From Candidatus Krumholzibacteriota bacterium (GTDB taxonomy: Bacteria; Krumholzibacteriota; Krumholzibacteriia; Krumholzibacteriales; Krumholzibacteriaceae), in the NCBI GenBank assembly GCA_030609325.1, contig JAUWCL010000021.1:1-58152 (forward strand): DNA of 58,152 nt, given 5' to 3'. Shown here in pieces: positions 31,786 through 40,249 of this stretch (the first letter of the stretch is position 1; every line of letters begins with the position of its first letter). The position numbers and the translations under genes are program-made. A model generated the notes under the pieces. That model worked only from the letters and a program-made list of their open reading frames with translations, was not told the DNA's origin and did no database searches.

Positions 31786-32952
31786 ATGAAAAGAAATTTG
31801 ATGATGAGTATTGCGGTTCTCGGCCTTCTTATTCTTACCTGGGTGGTGGTGGCCGGGCCGGAAGAAAAACAGGCCCTTCCCGTCGAGCAGGAGTCGTCGA
31901 TAAGGGTCGGGGTGTACAATGGCGACGGGGCCAGCGCGGCCTGCGTGATCGAGACGTTCGAGGCCCTCAGAATCGACCGGGGGATCGTGCCCTCACTGAT
32001 CGGGCCCACCGATATTTATACCGGCAGGCTCGACGAGATCGACGTTATTGTCTTCCCCGGAGGGAGCGGCAGCAGGCAGAAAAACAGCATGGGCAGCGGG
32101 TCGCACGGGAAGATCATTCGCTTCGTCCGGGAGAAGGGAAAGGGCGTCGTCGGCATCTGTGCCGGCGCCTACCTCGTATCCGACTCTAAAGGTTATCCAT
32201 GCCTCGGTCTGATCGGGGCCGACACGATAGACAGGGAGCACGACAAGCGCGGCAGCGCTCTCGTCGAGGTCTCGTTCACCGAAAGGGGTCTGGAGATATT
32301 TCCCGAGATGAAGGAGTACCGGCACGGGTACATCCAGTACCACGACGGGCCGGTATTCGTTGCGCCGGCCGGAGGCGAGGGCACCGCTTACGACGAGCTC
32401 GCTGTCAACAACAGCGACGTGCATTATACGGGAAACGCCCCGCAGGGGATCACCCCGGGCAAATCGTTTCTGCTCTGCGAGGAAGCGGGGAAGGGGCGGG
32501 TGTTCGCATGCGCCGGCCACCCGGAGTCGACGACCGGCATGAGGTGGATGGTGCCGCGCATGGTCCGGTGGGCGGCTCGCAGGGAGCTCGTCGGATATCC
32601 GGCGGATGTCACAAGGCCCGGGCTCGGAGAAGCCGAGATAATGCACAGCGACGAGTTCGAGACGGAGCTCTTCTGGAAGCTCTTCGATGGCGATCCCGAT
32701 ATGAGGATCGCGGCGTTAAAAGAACTCAGGGATAAACGCTACCGCAACGGCTTCAGGTGGGCGGCCGGTATGATAAGGGATTCATCCCCCGATGTCAGGG
32801 CGTTCGCCGCCTCCGTGCTGGCCGAAGCTGAATATACCGCCGCCATAGAGGATCTCGAGGCCGTTATCCGGGAAGAGAGGGATGCCGCGTGCAGTACGCG
32901 GCTTCAGTCGGCCCTTGCAGATCTGAAACGAATGGTCGTGCATCACCGTTAG
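31786..32952 (+). CDS. Exported glutamine-amidotransferase-like (BPL_N type) protein with HEAT-like tail
   Basis: 388 residues with an N-terminal signal anchor. The main domain is a class I glutamine-amidotransferase fold of the biotin-protein-ligase-N-terminal type: VGVYNGDGASAACV, IDVIVFPGGSGS, nucleophile elbow GVVGICAGAYLVS, and GKGRVFACAGHPES with the conserved His. The nucleophilic Cys is present. The last 90 residues (LFDGDPDMRIAALKELRDKR, DSSPDVRAFAASVLAEAEY) form two or three HEAT-like repeats. Family members of this kind are often secreted, and their substrates are unknown. Confidence 0.75.
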   Translation: MKRNLMMSIAVLGLLILTWVVVAGPEEKQALPVEQESSIRVGVYNGDGASAACVIETFEALRIDRGIVPSLIGPTDIYTGRLDEIDVIVFPGGSGSRQKNSMGSGSHGKIIRFVREKGKGVVGICAGAYLVSDSKGYPCLGLIGADTIDREHDKRGSALVEVSFTERGLEIFPEMKEYRHGYIQYHDGPVFVAPAGGEGTAYDELAVNNSDVHYTGNAPQGITPGKSFLLCEEAGKGRVFACAGHPESTTGMRWMVPRMVRWAARRELVGYPADVTRPGLGEAEIMHSDEFETELFWKLFDGDPDMRIAALKELRDKRYRNGFRWAAGMIRDSSPDVRAFAASVLAEAEYTAAIEDLEAVIREERDAACSTRLQSALADLKRMVVHHR

Positions 32953-32964
32953 TCGAATAAGGGC

Positions 32965-33100
32965 TCACGGCCGCACGTGCTTGAGGTAGAGGAGGTTGTC
33001 GACGAAGTCGACCGCCCAGCGCGCCGCCGTCGATTTCGATGTGCCGCTATGCATTTCCCAGTAATTGAATATGCATGCGGGCCACTTTGTATATAGAATG
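32965..33100 (-). pseudogene. Possible 3' gene remnant
   Basis: On the minus strand the frame ending at 32965 reads KWPACIFNYWEMHSGTSKST, AARWAVDFVDNLLYLKHVRP and stop. It looks like the C-terminal end of a real protein but lacks any upstream part and is unrecognised. It overlaps the upstream region of the SPFH gene. The assignment rests only on how protein-like the translation looks. Confidence 0.25.
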
Positions 33101-33136
33101 AGTGTATTGTCCACCCCTGGAATCAAGGAGGTCGCC

Positions 33137-34015
33137 ATGCTGTTTTTCTTCATCGGAGCGGTGGTCCTGTTCTTCTTCCTGATCGGGATCAGGATCGTCA
33201 GGCCCACCCACAGGGCGCTCGTCGAGCGGCTCGGTAAGTACAACCGTTTCGCACAGCCCGGGTTCCACTGGGTATTTCCGGTGATCGAGCGGATGATCAA
33301 GATCAACGTCACCGAGCAGATGGTCGACGCCGAGCCCCAGGAGATCATAACAAATGATAATCTCAACGCGAGCGTCGACGCCCAGGTCTACTTCAAGGTC
33401 AAGGCGAACGAGGAGAGCGTGAAGAACTCGCAGTACAACGTCAACGACTATCAGTACCAGATCGTCAACCTCGCCCGCACGACGCTGCGTAACATCATCG
33501 GGACACTGACACTGAAGTCGGCCAACAGTGAAAGGAACAAGATCAACGGGGATCTGCTCACGACTCTTGCCAAAGAAACGCAGAACTGGGGCATGGCGAT
33601 CGTGCGAACCGAGCTCAAGGAGATTGACCCTCCCCAGGATGTCCAGGAGACGATGAACAAGGTCGTCAAGGCGGAGAACGAGAAGATCGCAGCGCTCGAC
33701 TTTGCCAATGCCAAGGAGCGCGAGGCGGACGGCACGAAACGCGCCGAGATCAAGAAGGCAGAGGGCATAAGGCAGGCCAAGATACTCCAGGCCGAGGGAG
33801 AGGCAGAGGCGATCAGACTCGTAAACGAGGCGGCGAACAAGTATTTTATCGGCAACGCCCAGATCCTCAAGAAACTCAAGACCGTGGAGAACTCTCTCAA
33901 AGATAACGCAAAGGTAATCGTCCCGGCCGACACCGAGCTGGTCAACGTCATCGGCGAGCTCGGCGGCGTCGTGCCCCTCGGCAGGAAGGGTGGAGCGGAA
34001 GAGCCTTCGGTGTAG
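33137..34015 (+). CDS. SPFH/stomatin-like membrane protein
   Basis: ATG 33137 (AAGGAGG 6 bases upstream) gives 292 residues. An N-terminal membrane hairpin (FFFIGAVVLFFFLIGIRIV) precedes the SPFH core (HRALVERLGKYNRFAQPGFH, EMVDAEPQEIITNDNLNASV, YQIVNLARTTLRNIIGTL, WGMAIVRTELKEIDPPQDV). An Ala/Glu-rich coiled coil and a C-terminal oligomerisation segment complete it. Stomatin-type proteins form large membrane assemblies that organise membrane microdomains, usually paired with a NfeD-like partner. None is adjacent here. Confidence 0.9.
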   Translation: MLFFFIGAVVLFFFLIGIRIVRPTHRALVERLGKYNRFAQPGFHWVFPVIERMIKINVTEQMVDAEPQEIITNDNLNASVDAQVYFKVKANEESVKNSQYNVNDYQYQIVNLARTTLRNIIGTLTLKSANSERNKINGDLLTTLAKETQNWGMAIVRTELKEIDPPQDVQETMNKVVKAENEKIAALDFANAKEREADGTKRAEIKKAEGIRQAKILQAEGEAEAIRLVNEAANKYFIGNAQILKKLKTVENSLKDNAKVIVPADTELVNVIGELGGVVPLGRKGGAEEPSV

Positions 34016-34064
34016 GGACAGGAACGGCCGGGTGCTGGAGCGCCGGAGAGAGTAAAATACATTG

Positions 34065-34112
34065 CAATCCTTTCAGGCTGTGCTAAAAGAATAATACGTT
34101 CAGAAAGGATTG
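34065..34112 (+). promoter_or_regulatory. Inverted repeat overlapping the regulator's ribosome site
   Basis: CAATCCTTTC (34065-34074) and GAAAGGATTG (34103-34112) are perfect 10-bp arms 28 bases apart. The right arm contains the AAAGGA ribosome site of the regulator at 34117. It may be a dimer operator for autorepression, or an RNA hairpin that hides the ribosome site if transcription starts upstream of it. Confidence 0.5.
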
Positions 34113-34116
34113 AAAT

Positions 34117-34617
34117 ATGATGTCCGAAGAACACAGCCTGTTTATCGAGACATGGGGATCGATGGGTGTACTGTGGGGGATCAACCGCTCGATGGCGAGG
34201 ATCCATGCTTTTATCATGCTCAACGAGAAGCCGGTCGATCTCGAGACCGTCGCCGGGGAGCTCGATATAAGCCGTGGCAACGCCAGCATGTCGCTCAAGG
34301 AACTGAGGAACTGGGGAGTGATCCACAGGGTCCATATCTCGGGGGACAGGCGCGATTTTTATGTTGCCGAGCCCGATACCTGGCGGATGCTTTTCAAGAT
34401 AGCGATCGTGCGCAAGGAGAGGGAATTCAACCCCGCCATGCAGGCCCTGCGCGATCTCCTCGCGAACGCAGGACTCGAGAAGGGGAGCGGCGTATACACC
34501 CGGATGAACGACCTCGAGAAATCGTTCAGCAAGTTCGACCGCATAATGAAGAAGGCGCTCGGCAACGAGCGGAAGAGCAGGATGATGCTCGACCTGCTGA
34601 ACGGCTTCAGGGATTGA
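34117..34617 (+). CDS. GbsR/MarR-family transcriptional regulator
   Basis: 166 residues: WGSMGVLWGINRSMARIHAF, then a winged helix (DLETVAGELDISRGNASMSL, KELRNWGVIHRVHISGDRRDFYVAE) and a helical C terminus. This is the GbsR-type MarR subfamily known from regulation of osmoprotectant and resistance genes. ATG 34117 and ATG 34120 are both possible. The 10-bp inverted repeat immediately upstream is its likely own operator. Confidence 0.85.
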   Translation: MMSEEHSLFIETWGSMGVLWGINRSMARIHAFIMLNEKPVDLETVAGELDISRGNASMSLKELRNWGVIHRVHISGDRRDFYVAEPDTWRMLFKIAIVRKEREFNPAMQALRDLLANAGLEKGSGVYTRMNDLEKSFSKFDRIMKKALGNERKSRMMLDLLNGFRD

Positions 34618-34645
34618 GCATCACCTGGTCTATATGTAGACTGGT

Positions 34646-35191
34646 TCACATCAATCTGAACGTGTAGGCGATCTCCCTGAATGTGTCGTGGAACCGGTTG
34701 AACTGGATGCCCCTCGTCACGCCGCGGAAGATGTAGATGTTCGATCCCTTTTCCTGAAAATACTCGAGCCTCGCCTCGATGCGCGGCTCCGTGTCGATCG
34801 CGTAGAGGATGTATTTCGTCTTGTGCCTGCCGACCTTGATCTCCCCGCTGTCCTCGTGCTGGTAGTACGGCTTGCTCTCGGGGAGCTTCTTCACGTAGCC
34901 GTCGAAAAACTTCTCAAGGCCCGGCCTGCTTTTCATCCGGATGACGAGTACCTCGAACGTCGTCCTCGTTATATCCGGTTCGGTGCCTTCCTCCAGCGGC
35001 GACTGCGCGACGACGGCCCTCCCGTCGCCGGGATCGTCATCTACGGTCCAGTCCGTGGGGAATGTGATGTAAAAACCGTTCACCCTGTCGCAGTATATTC
35101 CCGGTTAGTCGGGGCATCTCTTCGGGCAGGCCGAAGCTGCCGCGATCAGGATGAGCAAAAGGGCGAAATAAAAGAACCGGCTGGATCTCAT
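34646..35191 (-). pseudogene. Lipoprotein gene with in-frame TAA after the signal peptide
   Basis: ATG 35191 on the minus strand begins MRSSRFFYFALLLILIAAAS and then AC, a lipoprotein-like signal. Eight codons on there is a TAA at 35107-35105, after which the same frame continues without break (YCDRVNGFYITFPTDWTVDD and onward) to 34646, 145 residues from GTG 35083. The body resembles small PsbP-like bacterial lipoproteins. Because frame and spacing are intact, a single nonsense change is the simplest reading. The body translated alone from the internal GTG would stay in the cytoplasm. Confidence 0.65.
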
Positions 35192-35433
35192 GGGGAGATA
35201 CTGCCAGCCGGTTCCTGATATTTCAACAAGTAAAATGCCGCGTGCGACAACCCGGGGCAGTCGATATTTCGCTGGTAAGCCCCCAATCGAACTGCTATAT
35301 TTGCATCAGGTAAGCAGAGGTTCGATTTACGACAGCTAAATCCCCACCGACCCCACTTGGTCTCTTTTCCGGTCCGCCTGCCGTTGCTGCGCGGGCAGCC
35401 GGGGACAGCATTTCTTAAAAGGGGGTAAAGGTC

Positions 35434-37701
35434 ATGCGCTCTCTATTCTCACTCTCGATCATTTTCGTCCTGATACTCGTCCTGCCCGCGGATTCCGCTC
35501 AGGCGAGAGAGCAGGAACGTCTGGTGAAGGACGGTGAACGGGATAATCTCGGAGTCTTCGTTTTTAACGGATCCGGGGTCCACGACATCGGTGAGCTTCT
35601 TCTCCATACGGGAAACTGGGGGATTTTCGGATCATATCCTAGCTCGAGCTGGCCGGTCAGCCAGTTTCCGTCTGCCGAGTGGCCGGCCGGAAGCGGCGTC
35701 GAACATCTGTATATCTCCGGTATATGGATCGGTGTAATAAAGGACGGCTTGCCGCATGTATCGACTTCTGCTTTCGAGATAGAGTTCCGTCCGACCGACG
35801 ACCCAGTCGATATCATCTACAACTCGTACGAGGGAGCGCCGGGGGGGAACAGGCTGCCCTCACCGCTTGCGGACGACGATGGCGACGGTCTGATGGATGA
35901 GGACTGGCTCGACGGGCACGACAACGACGGGGACGGCCTCGTCGACGAGGACTTTGCGGCCGTCTCGCCGCAGATGTTCAGCTCGTGGTGCACCGACAAC
36001 CAGCCGGGAATAACCGGCATATATCCAGCGCACGAACCGCTGGACATTCTCGTAAGGCAGGAGACATACCAGTGGGATGACGACCGGTTCGACGACTTCG
36101 TCGGTGTGAAGTTTACTGTTACCAATATCGGGGACGAGATCCTCGAGGACATATTTTTCGGGATGTTTGTCGATGGAGACGTCGGACGCAGGAGAGACGG
36201 GGCGTACTGGGAAAACGACGCCGCAGGGTACTGGCAAGGGGTCCGGTGTACAGATCTGGGACCGGTCTCTCTCAGTATGGCTTACACATACGATGCGCTC
36301 GAAGTGGTCGGCAAGGTGACGAGTTATTACGGCACGATGATCATGGGTCATCCCGTGGACCCTCTGGGGATGACCGCGCCCAAGAGTGTCGGAGCTATAT
36401 CGTTTCAGGTATTCTCCGGCGATCAGCCGTACGAGAACGGAGGAGATCCGGTCAATGACTTCCAGCGCTACGAGTCGATGAGCAGGGCTATATTCGACCG
36501 AAACACCAATGTGCCACGCGACCACCGCACACTTATGTCCACGGGGCCGTTTGCCTCGCTCGAGCCCGGAGAGTCTTTCGTGTTTTACGTCGGGCTCGTT
36601 GCCGGCGACGGTCTCGGCGGTCTCCTCGAGAATGCGTCTTACGGTCAGCGGCTCTTCGACGGCATGTGGCTGGATGTCGACGGCGACCCGATGACCGGGA
36701 TCGACAGGAGAGAGACGCCTATATACGGTCCTGCCCAGGGAGTGGTCATCGACGCGTGCAGGCTGGAGCTCAGTGATCCGATAGATATTCTCGAAGGAGA
36801 GACTGTCTGGATAAACGCCGACTGTGAACGGGAGGACTGCTACAAGGAACTTTGCGGATACACTGAAGAAGACAGCCTCGTATTCAGGACCGGTGTCGAC
36901 GGCCGCGAAACTCAGGTTCACTGGATGCTCGAGCAGCCGCCTCTGGAAGTCCGGGCCCTCGATATAAAGCCCGGCACCTGTACAAATCCGTTCAACATCA
37001 AGCTGTTCGATTTCCTCGCGAGCGGCAATCGGAAGAAGGGCGGCGCGCTGCCCGTAGCGATACTCGGCGGCGAAGGGTTCGACGTGATGGATATAGACAT
37101 CTCCACGATCAGGCTCCAGGGAGTAGCGCCGCTGTCCCAGGGGCAGTCGTTCTGCGATGTCGCGGGGCCGGGAGATGAGGAGGAGGGTTGCAACTGCACC
37201 GTGGAAGGCCCCGACGGGCACACCGACCTTCTGCTGAAGTTCAGCAACCAGGAGATCGCTGCGACGAGGATAATCTGTTCGATACCGGTCCCCGGCGAGA
37301 AGTGGATACTGACCATGACCGGCGAGCTCGAGGACGGAACGGCCTTCCAGGCATCAGACTGCGTGACGTTCGTCGGCGAACCTCTGAAGATCGACAAACC
37401 GGACAGGCCGAATATGCTCGCGAGCGAGACGAGGCTTATGACCGCGTCGCCGAATCCGTTCAATCCGGCGACGACGATCGAGTTCGAGATCGCGGAGCCG
37501 GGCATTGCCTCGCTCCGAGTCTACGATGTCAGCGGGCGTATGATCCGGAATCTCGTGGACGGCCCCCTGCCGGCAGGCATGCACGAGGTGATGTGGAACG
37601 GACGCGACGAAAACGGTGCCATGGTAACGAGCGGAGTCTATTTCTACAGGCTGAGCGCCGGCGAGATAGTGCAGACCCGCAAGATGGTTCTTCTGCGCTG
37701 A
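35434..37701 (+). CDS. Large secreted surface protein with FlgD-like C-terminal sorting domain
   Basis: 755 residues with a signal peptide cleaved near AQAREQ. An Asp/Gly-rich calcium-type stretch (DDDGDGLMDEDW, DNDGDGLVDEDF; about 145-175) lies in the N-terminal half. A DIKPGTCTNPFN domain (about 508-650) is paralogous to that of the 1202 lipoprotein. The last 90 residues are a FlgD-like Ig domain: SPNPFNPATTIEFEI, LRVYDVSGRMIRNL, WNGRDENGAMVTSGVYFYRL. This terminus is typical of secreted proteins in FCB-type phyla and probably serves export or surface anchoring. AAGGGGGTAAAGG precedes the ATG. Confidence 0.82.
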   Translation: MRSLFSLSIIFVLILVLPADSAQAREQERLVKDGERDNLGVFVFNGSGVHDIGELLLHTGNWGIFGSYPSSSWPVSQFPSAEWPAGSGVEHLYISGIWIGVIKDGLPHVSTSAFEIEFRPTDDPVDIIYNSYEGAPGGNRLPSPLADDDGDGLMDEDWLDGHDNDGDGLVDEDFAAVSPQMFSSWCTDNQPGITGIYPAHEPLDILVRQETYQWDDDRFDDFVGVKFTVTNIGDEILEDIFFGMFVDGDVGRRRDGAYWENDAAGYWQGVRCTDLGPVSLSMAYTYDALEVVGKVTSYYGTMIMGHPVDPLGMTAPKSVGAISFQVFSGDQPYENGGDPVNDFQRYESMSRAIFDRNTNVPRDHRTLMSTGPFASLEPGESFVFYVGLVAGDGLGGLLENASYGQRLFDGMWLDVDGDPMTGIDRRETPIYGPAQGVVIDACRLELSDPIDILEGETVWINADCEREDCYKELCGYTEEDSLVFRTGVDGRETQVHWMLEQPPLEVRALDIKPGTCTNPFNIKLFDFLASGNRKKGGALPVAILGGEGFDVMDIDISTIRLQGVAPLSQGQSFCDVAGPGDEEEGCNCTVEGPDGHTDLLLKFSNQEIAATRIICSIPVPGEKWILTMTGELEDGTAFQASDCVTFVGEPLKIDKPDRPNMLASETRLMTASPNPFNPATTIEFEIAEPGIASLRVYDVSGRMIRNLVDGPLPAGMHEVMWNGRDENGAMVTSGVYFYRLSAGEIVQTRKMVLLR

Positions 37702-37736
37702 GTGCGCGTCTCTTTTGAGAAAATAGCTTTAAAGGC

Positions 37737-37780
37737 AACCCGGCCCTGGAGAGATCCGAGACTCTGGCGCCGGGTTTTTC
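37737..37780 (+). terminator. Rho-independent terminator
   Basis: AACCCGGC (37737-37744) pairs with GCCGGGTT (37769-37776), with a pyrimidine-rich T tail, downstream of the surface-protein gene. Confidence 0.65.
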
Positions 37781-37984
37781 TTTGCTTTGCAGAAGGTGGG
37801 GAATATGGTCCCGGGTAGGGGACGAGAGAGTCGGGGACGCTGTTTCTGCGTTTTGTCCGGATGCCCCGTCATTTAGTATAGCATCCTGCCCTACCCGGGA
37901 GCCTCGATTAAGGATATTGGGATGATACGACTATCCCGAGTGAAATACTGGCATGAGGTGAGGATTGGGCAAGAGAGCAGGGAG

Positions 37985-38095
37985 GTGGACGATTATCTGA
38001 TCACAGGTGATTCGGAGCTGCTGGCACTCGGGAAAGTGAGTGATACGGAGATCGTCTCTCCCCGGTCATTCTGGGAGAAGATGAAAAGTGTGTGA
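37985..38095 (+). pseudogene. PIN-domain toxin C-terminal fragment
   Basis: The frame reads VDDYLITGDSELLALGKVSD, then TEIVSPRSFWEKMKSV and stop. This is the end of PIN toxins of the PF13470 type (ADYLVTGDKDLL, IVTPREFL). The last catalytic Asp of the PIN site lies in the TGD motif. The N-terminal three quarters, including the other acidic residues, are missing upstream. No antitoxin was found beside it; it abuts a mazF remnant on the other strand. Confidence 0.65.
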
Positions 38096-38317
38096 CGCTC
38101 GACGGGTCGAATGTCAGCATGCGTTCGTATTTCTCGACGGTCCCCGCGGTGGTTCCCAAGGCGACTCTGGCTCGCGCCGCCACATCCTGCCGCGCCGACC
38201 TGTCATCCGACCTGCCGGACAGGACGACTTCGAACGGATATCCCTTGATCTTCGAAGTAATCGGGCGGAAGAGAGCCAGACGACATCACCGCGTTCGGGA
38301 ACGTATCTCCGCTCCAT
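38096..38317 (-). pseudogene. mazF: mazF toxin remnant with internal deletion
   Basis: From ATG 38317 the minus strand reads MERRYVPERGDVVWLSS, the MazF N terminus. It then skips about 45 codons and continues in another frame with PITSKIKGYPFEVVLSG, the well-conserved MazF core strand, before degenerating. Both ends of the deletion are typical MazF mRNA interferase sequence (PERGDIVWLDF and PITSKIKGYPFEV). The gene starts in a 3-base overlap with a mazE fragment, preserving the operon order. Confidence 0.75.
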
Positions 38318-38487
38318 CACCAGATCTCCCGGTCTTCGGAGCCGCCGGGCGGGATCTCGCCGTGCAGGTTCTCCTCGCAGATCCGCGAGAGCATTTCTCT
38401 CAAATCGTATTTTACAGGCCGGATGGGGCGGATGACGAGACGATCGCCTTCGAGGGACAGGTCGACCGGGGATCCTTCCTCGTTCAG
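38317..38487 (-). pseudogene. mazE: mazE antitoxin fragment
   Basis: From 38487 the minus-strand frame reads LNEEGSPVDLSLEGDRLVIR, PIRPVKYDLREMLSRICEEN, LHGEIPPGG and ends with a TGA that overlaps the mazF start. This is the second half of a MazE SpoVT/AbrB-like antitoxin and its toxin-binding tail. The N-terminal DNA-binding strand (KWGNSLAIRIP in the family) is missing or scrambled upstream. Confidence 0.72.
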
Positions 38488-38616
38488 GGATCGGCGGCAG
38501 TTTCACCTGGGCAGTACCAATGTTGTGCTGTAGTATATTTGTTCCCTCAACTAATATTATATCACTGATTCAGTGAGGATGTAGGGGGGGGATATGTTGA
38601 GCGAAAGGAACGATCG

Positions 38617-40248
38617 ATGAGGAAAACAAAAACCGCTATGCTGGTCTTAATGCTCGTCCTTGCGATTTCGTGTTCGGAGCGGCAGTTCGGTATGCCAGAC
38701 GATACGCCCCGCAATATCTCCCGCCTCGAGATGCAGTCTGTCATAGAATATCTCGCGAGCGACCTCCTCGAGGGACGCGCCCCTGGAACGAGGGGAGGGG
38801 AGCTCGCCGAGGAGTACATCCGCAGCTTTTTCAAGAGCTGCGATATCGGACCGTACCAGGGAGAGTACTTCCAGGAGTTTGCCCTCTCAGGGTTCACCAC
38901 GACAGATCTGACGGTGGAGGCGAACGGGGTGACGCTGCAGTTCCGCGAAGACGCGGTCGGCAGCTATACGCGTACCGATCCCGATTTCGACATCAGCGGG
39001 CCGGCCGTGTTCGTCGGATTCGGCATCAAATCGGACGCGTGGTCGTGGGACGACTACAAGGACGCCGACGTCGCCGGGAAGATAGTGATATGCAGGGTGA
39101 ACGAGCCGGGCCGGGGCGATCCGGAGCTCTTCGAGGGAGACGCCCTCACATATTACGGACGCTGGACGTACAAGATCGAGGAGGCGGCCCGACGGGGCGC
39201 GAAGGCGATCCTGCTCGTGCACACGTCACAGTCCGCCGGTTACGGATGGCACGTCGTGCGCAATTCCTGGGGCGGAGAGGAGCTCTATCTGCCTCTCGAA
39301 CTGGAGAACGATCTCGTCTTCCGCGGCTGGATCCGTGAGGAAAGACTGTTCGATATCCTCCAGCCTGTGGGGATCTCGCTCGGCGATCTTTTCACTGCCT
39401 CTGAGAGCCGTGATTTCACACCGGTGGATCTGCTGTTCGCCGTCTCGATCTCAGGCAGGGGCGAGTCGCGCAGCATAGACACGAGAAACGTCGTCGGGTA
39501 CATCCCCGGCAGCGATCCGGCGCTGAAGGACAGCGCGATCCTCCTGAGCGCGCACATAGACCATCTCGGAATGAGCGACACGGGGCCGGTCGAGGACAGG
39601 ATATACAACGGCGCGATCGACAACGGCTCGGCTGTCGCCGCGATGACGCTGACGGCGAAGCTGCTCAGAGAGCGGCAGGACCGCCTGAAATATTCCGTCA
39701 TCGTCCTTGCCTGCCAGGCCGAGGAGGCGGGGCTGCTCGGATCGAAATACTTTGCCGACAACCTCGATTCCGAATCCATTGTGTGCAACATTAACTTCGA
39801 GTCGTCGCCTGTCTGGGGTCCTGCGACGAGCCTCATGGGGGTAGGCTCGAAGTTCTCGACGATGGAGGAGCTCCTTATCGGCGTGGCGGACAGGATGGGA
39901 CTCGGGTACTCGGAGTTCGAGATGTCCGACCACGGATTCTTTTACCGCTCCGACCAGTTCAGCTTCGCCCGCAAGGGAATACCGTCGATATGGATCTCGG
40001 CAGGGCAGGATTTCGAGAGCGGGACGAACCACCTCTACGAGTTCTTTGTCGGCGACTACCACACGGTCGACGATGAATATGATCCCGAATGGGAACTCGC
40101 GAGCCTGCGACAGACGATAGAGGCGGCGGTGCTCCTCGCGAACCGCATCAACCTTGAGACGCCGGATATAAAGTGGAAGGGGAAGCTTGCTTTCCCCGTC
40201 GACGACGATTCCAGGGTGATCGGCACGGTCGAGAGTGAAGGAGAATGA
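38617..40248 (+). CDS. M28-family zinc aminopeptidase, lipoprotein
   Basis: 543 residues with a lipoprotein signal (LAISC, Cys19). Residues about 120-220 form a protease-associated (PA) insert (DADVAGKIVICRVNE, AARRGAKAILLVHT). The M28 catalytic domain follows, with its metal ligands visible: His313 in SAHIDHLG, Asp335 in GAIDNGSA, catalytic Glu pair 369-370 in QAEEAGLLGS, an Asp/Glu region and His in GDYHTVDDEYD. All residues for a two-zinc exopeptidase are present. It should act in the periplasm or at the cell surface on peptides. GAAAGGAACG precedes ATG 38617; the next gene starts just after its stop. Confidence 0.9.
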   Translation: MRKTKTAMLVLMLVLAISCSERQFGMPDDTPRNISRLEMQSVIEYLASDLLEGRAPGTRGGELAEEYIRSFFKSCDIGPYQGEYFQEFALSGFTTTDLTVEANGVTLQFREDAVGSYTRTDPDFDISGPAVFVGFGIKSDAWSWDDYKDADVAGKIVICRVNEPGRGDPELFEGDALTYYGRWTYKIEEAARRGAKAILLVHTSQSAGYGWHVVRNSWGGEELYLPLELENDLVFRGWIREERLFDILQPVGISLGDLFTASESRDFTPVDLLFAVSISGRGESRSIDTRNVVGYIPGSDPALKDSAILLSAHIDHLGMSDTGPVEDRIYNGAIDNGSAVAAMTLTAKLLRERQDRLKYSVIVLACQAEEAGLLGSKYFADNLDSESIVCNINFESSPVWGPATSLMGVGSKFSTMEELLIGVADRMGLGYSEFEMSDHGFFYRSDQFSFARKGIPSIWISAGQDFESGTNHLYEFFVGDYHTVDDEYDPEWELASLRQTIEAAVLLANRINLETPDIKWKGKLAFPVDDDSRVIGTVESEGE

Positions 40249-40249
40249 G

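Noticed and set aside
38092-38568. 158-codon plus-strand frame
   Set aside because: It runs antisense to the mazE and mazF fragments and has no recognisable content.
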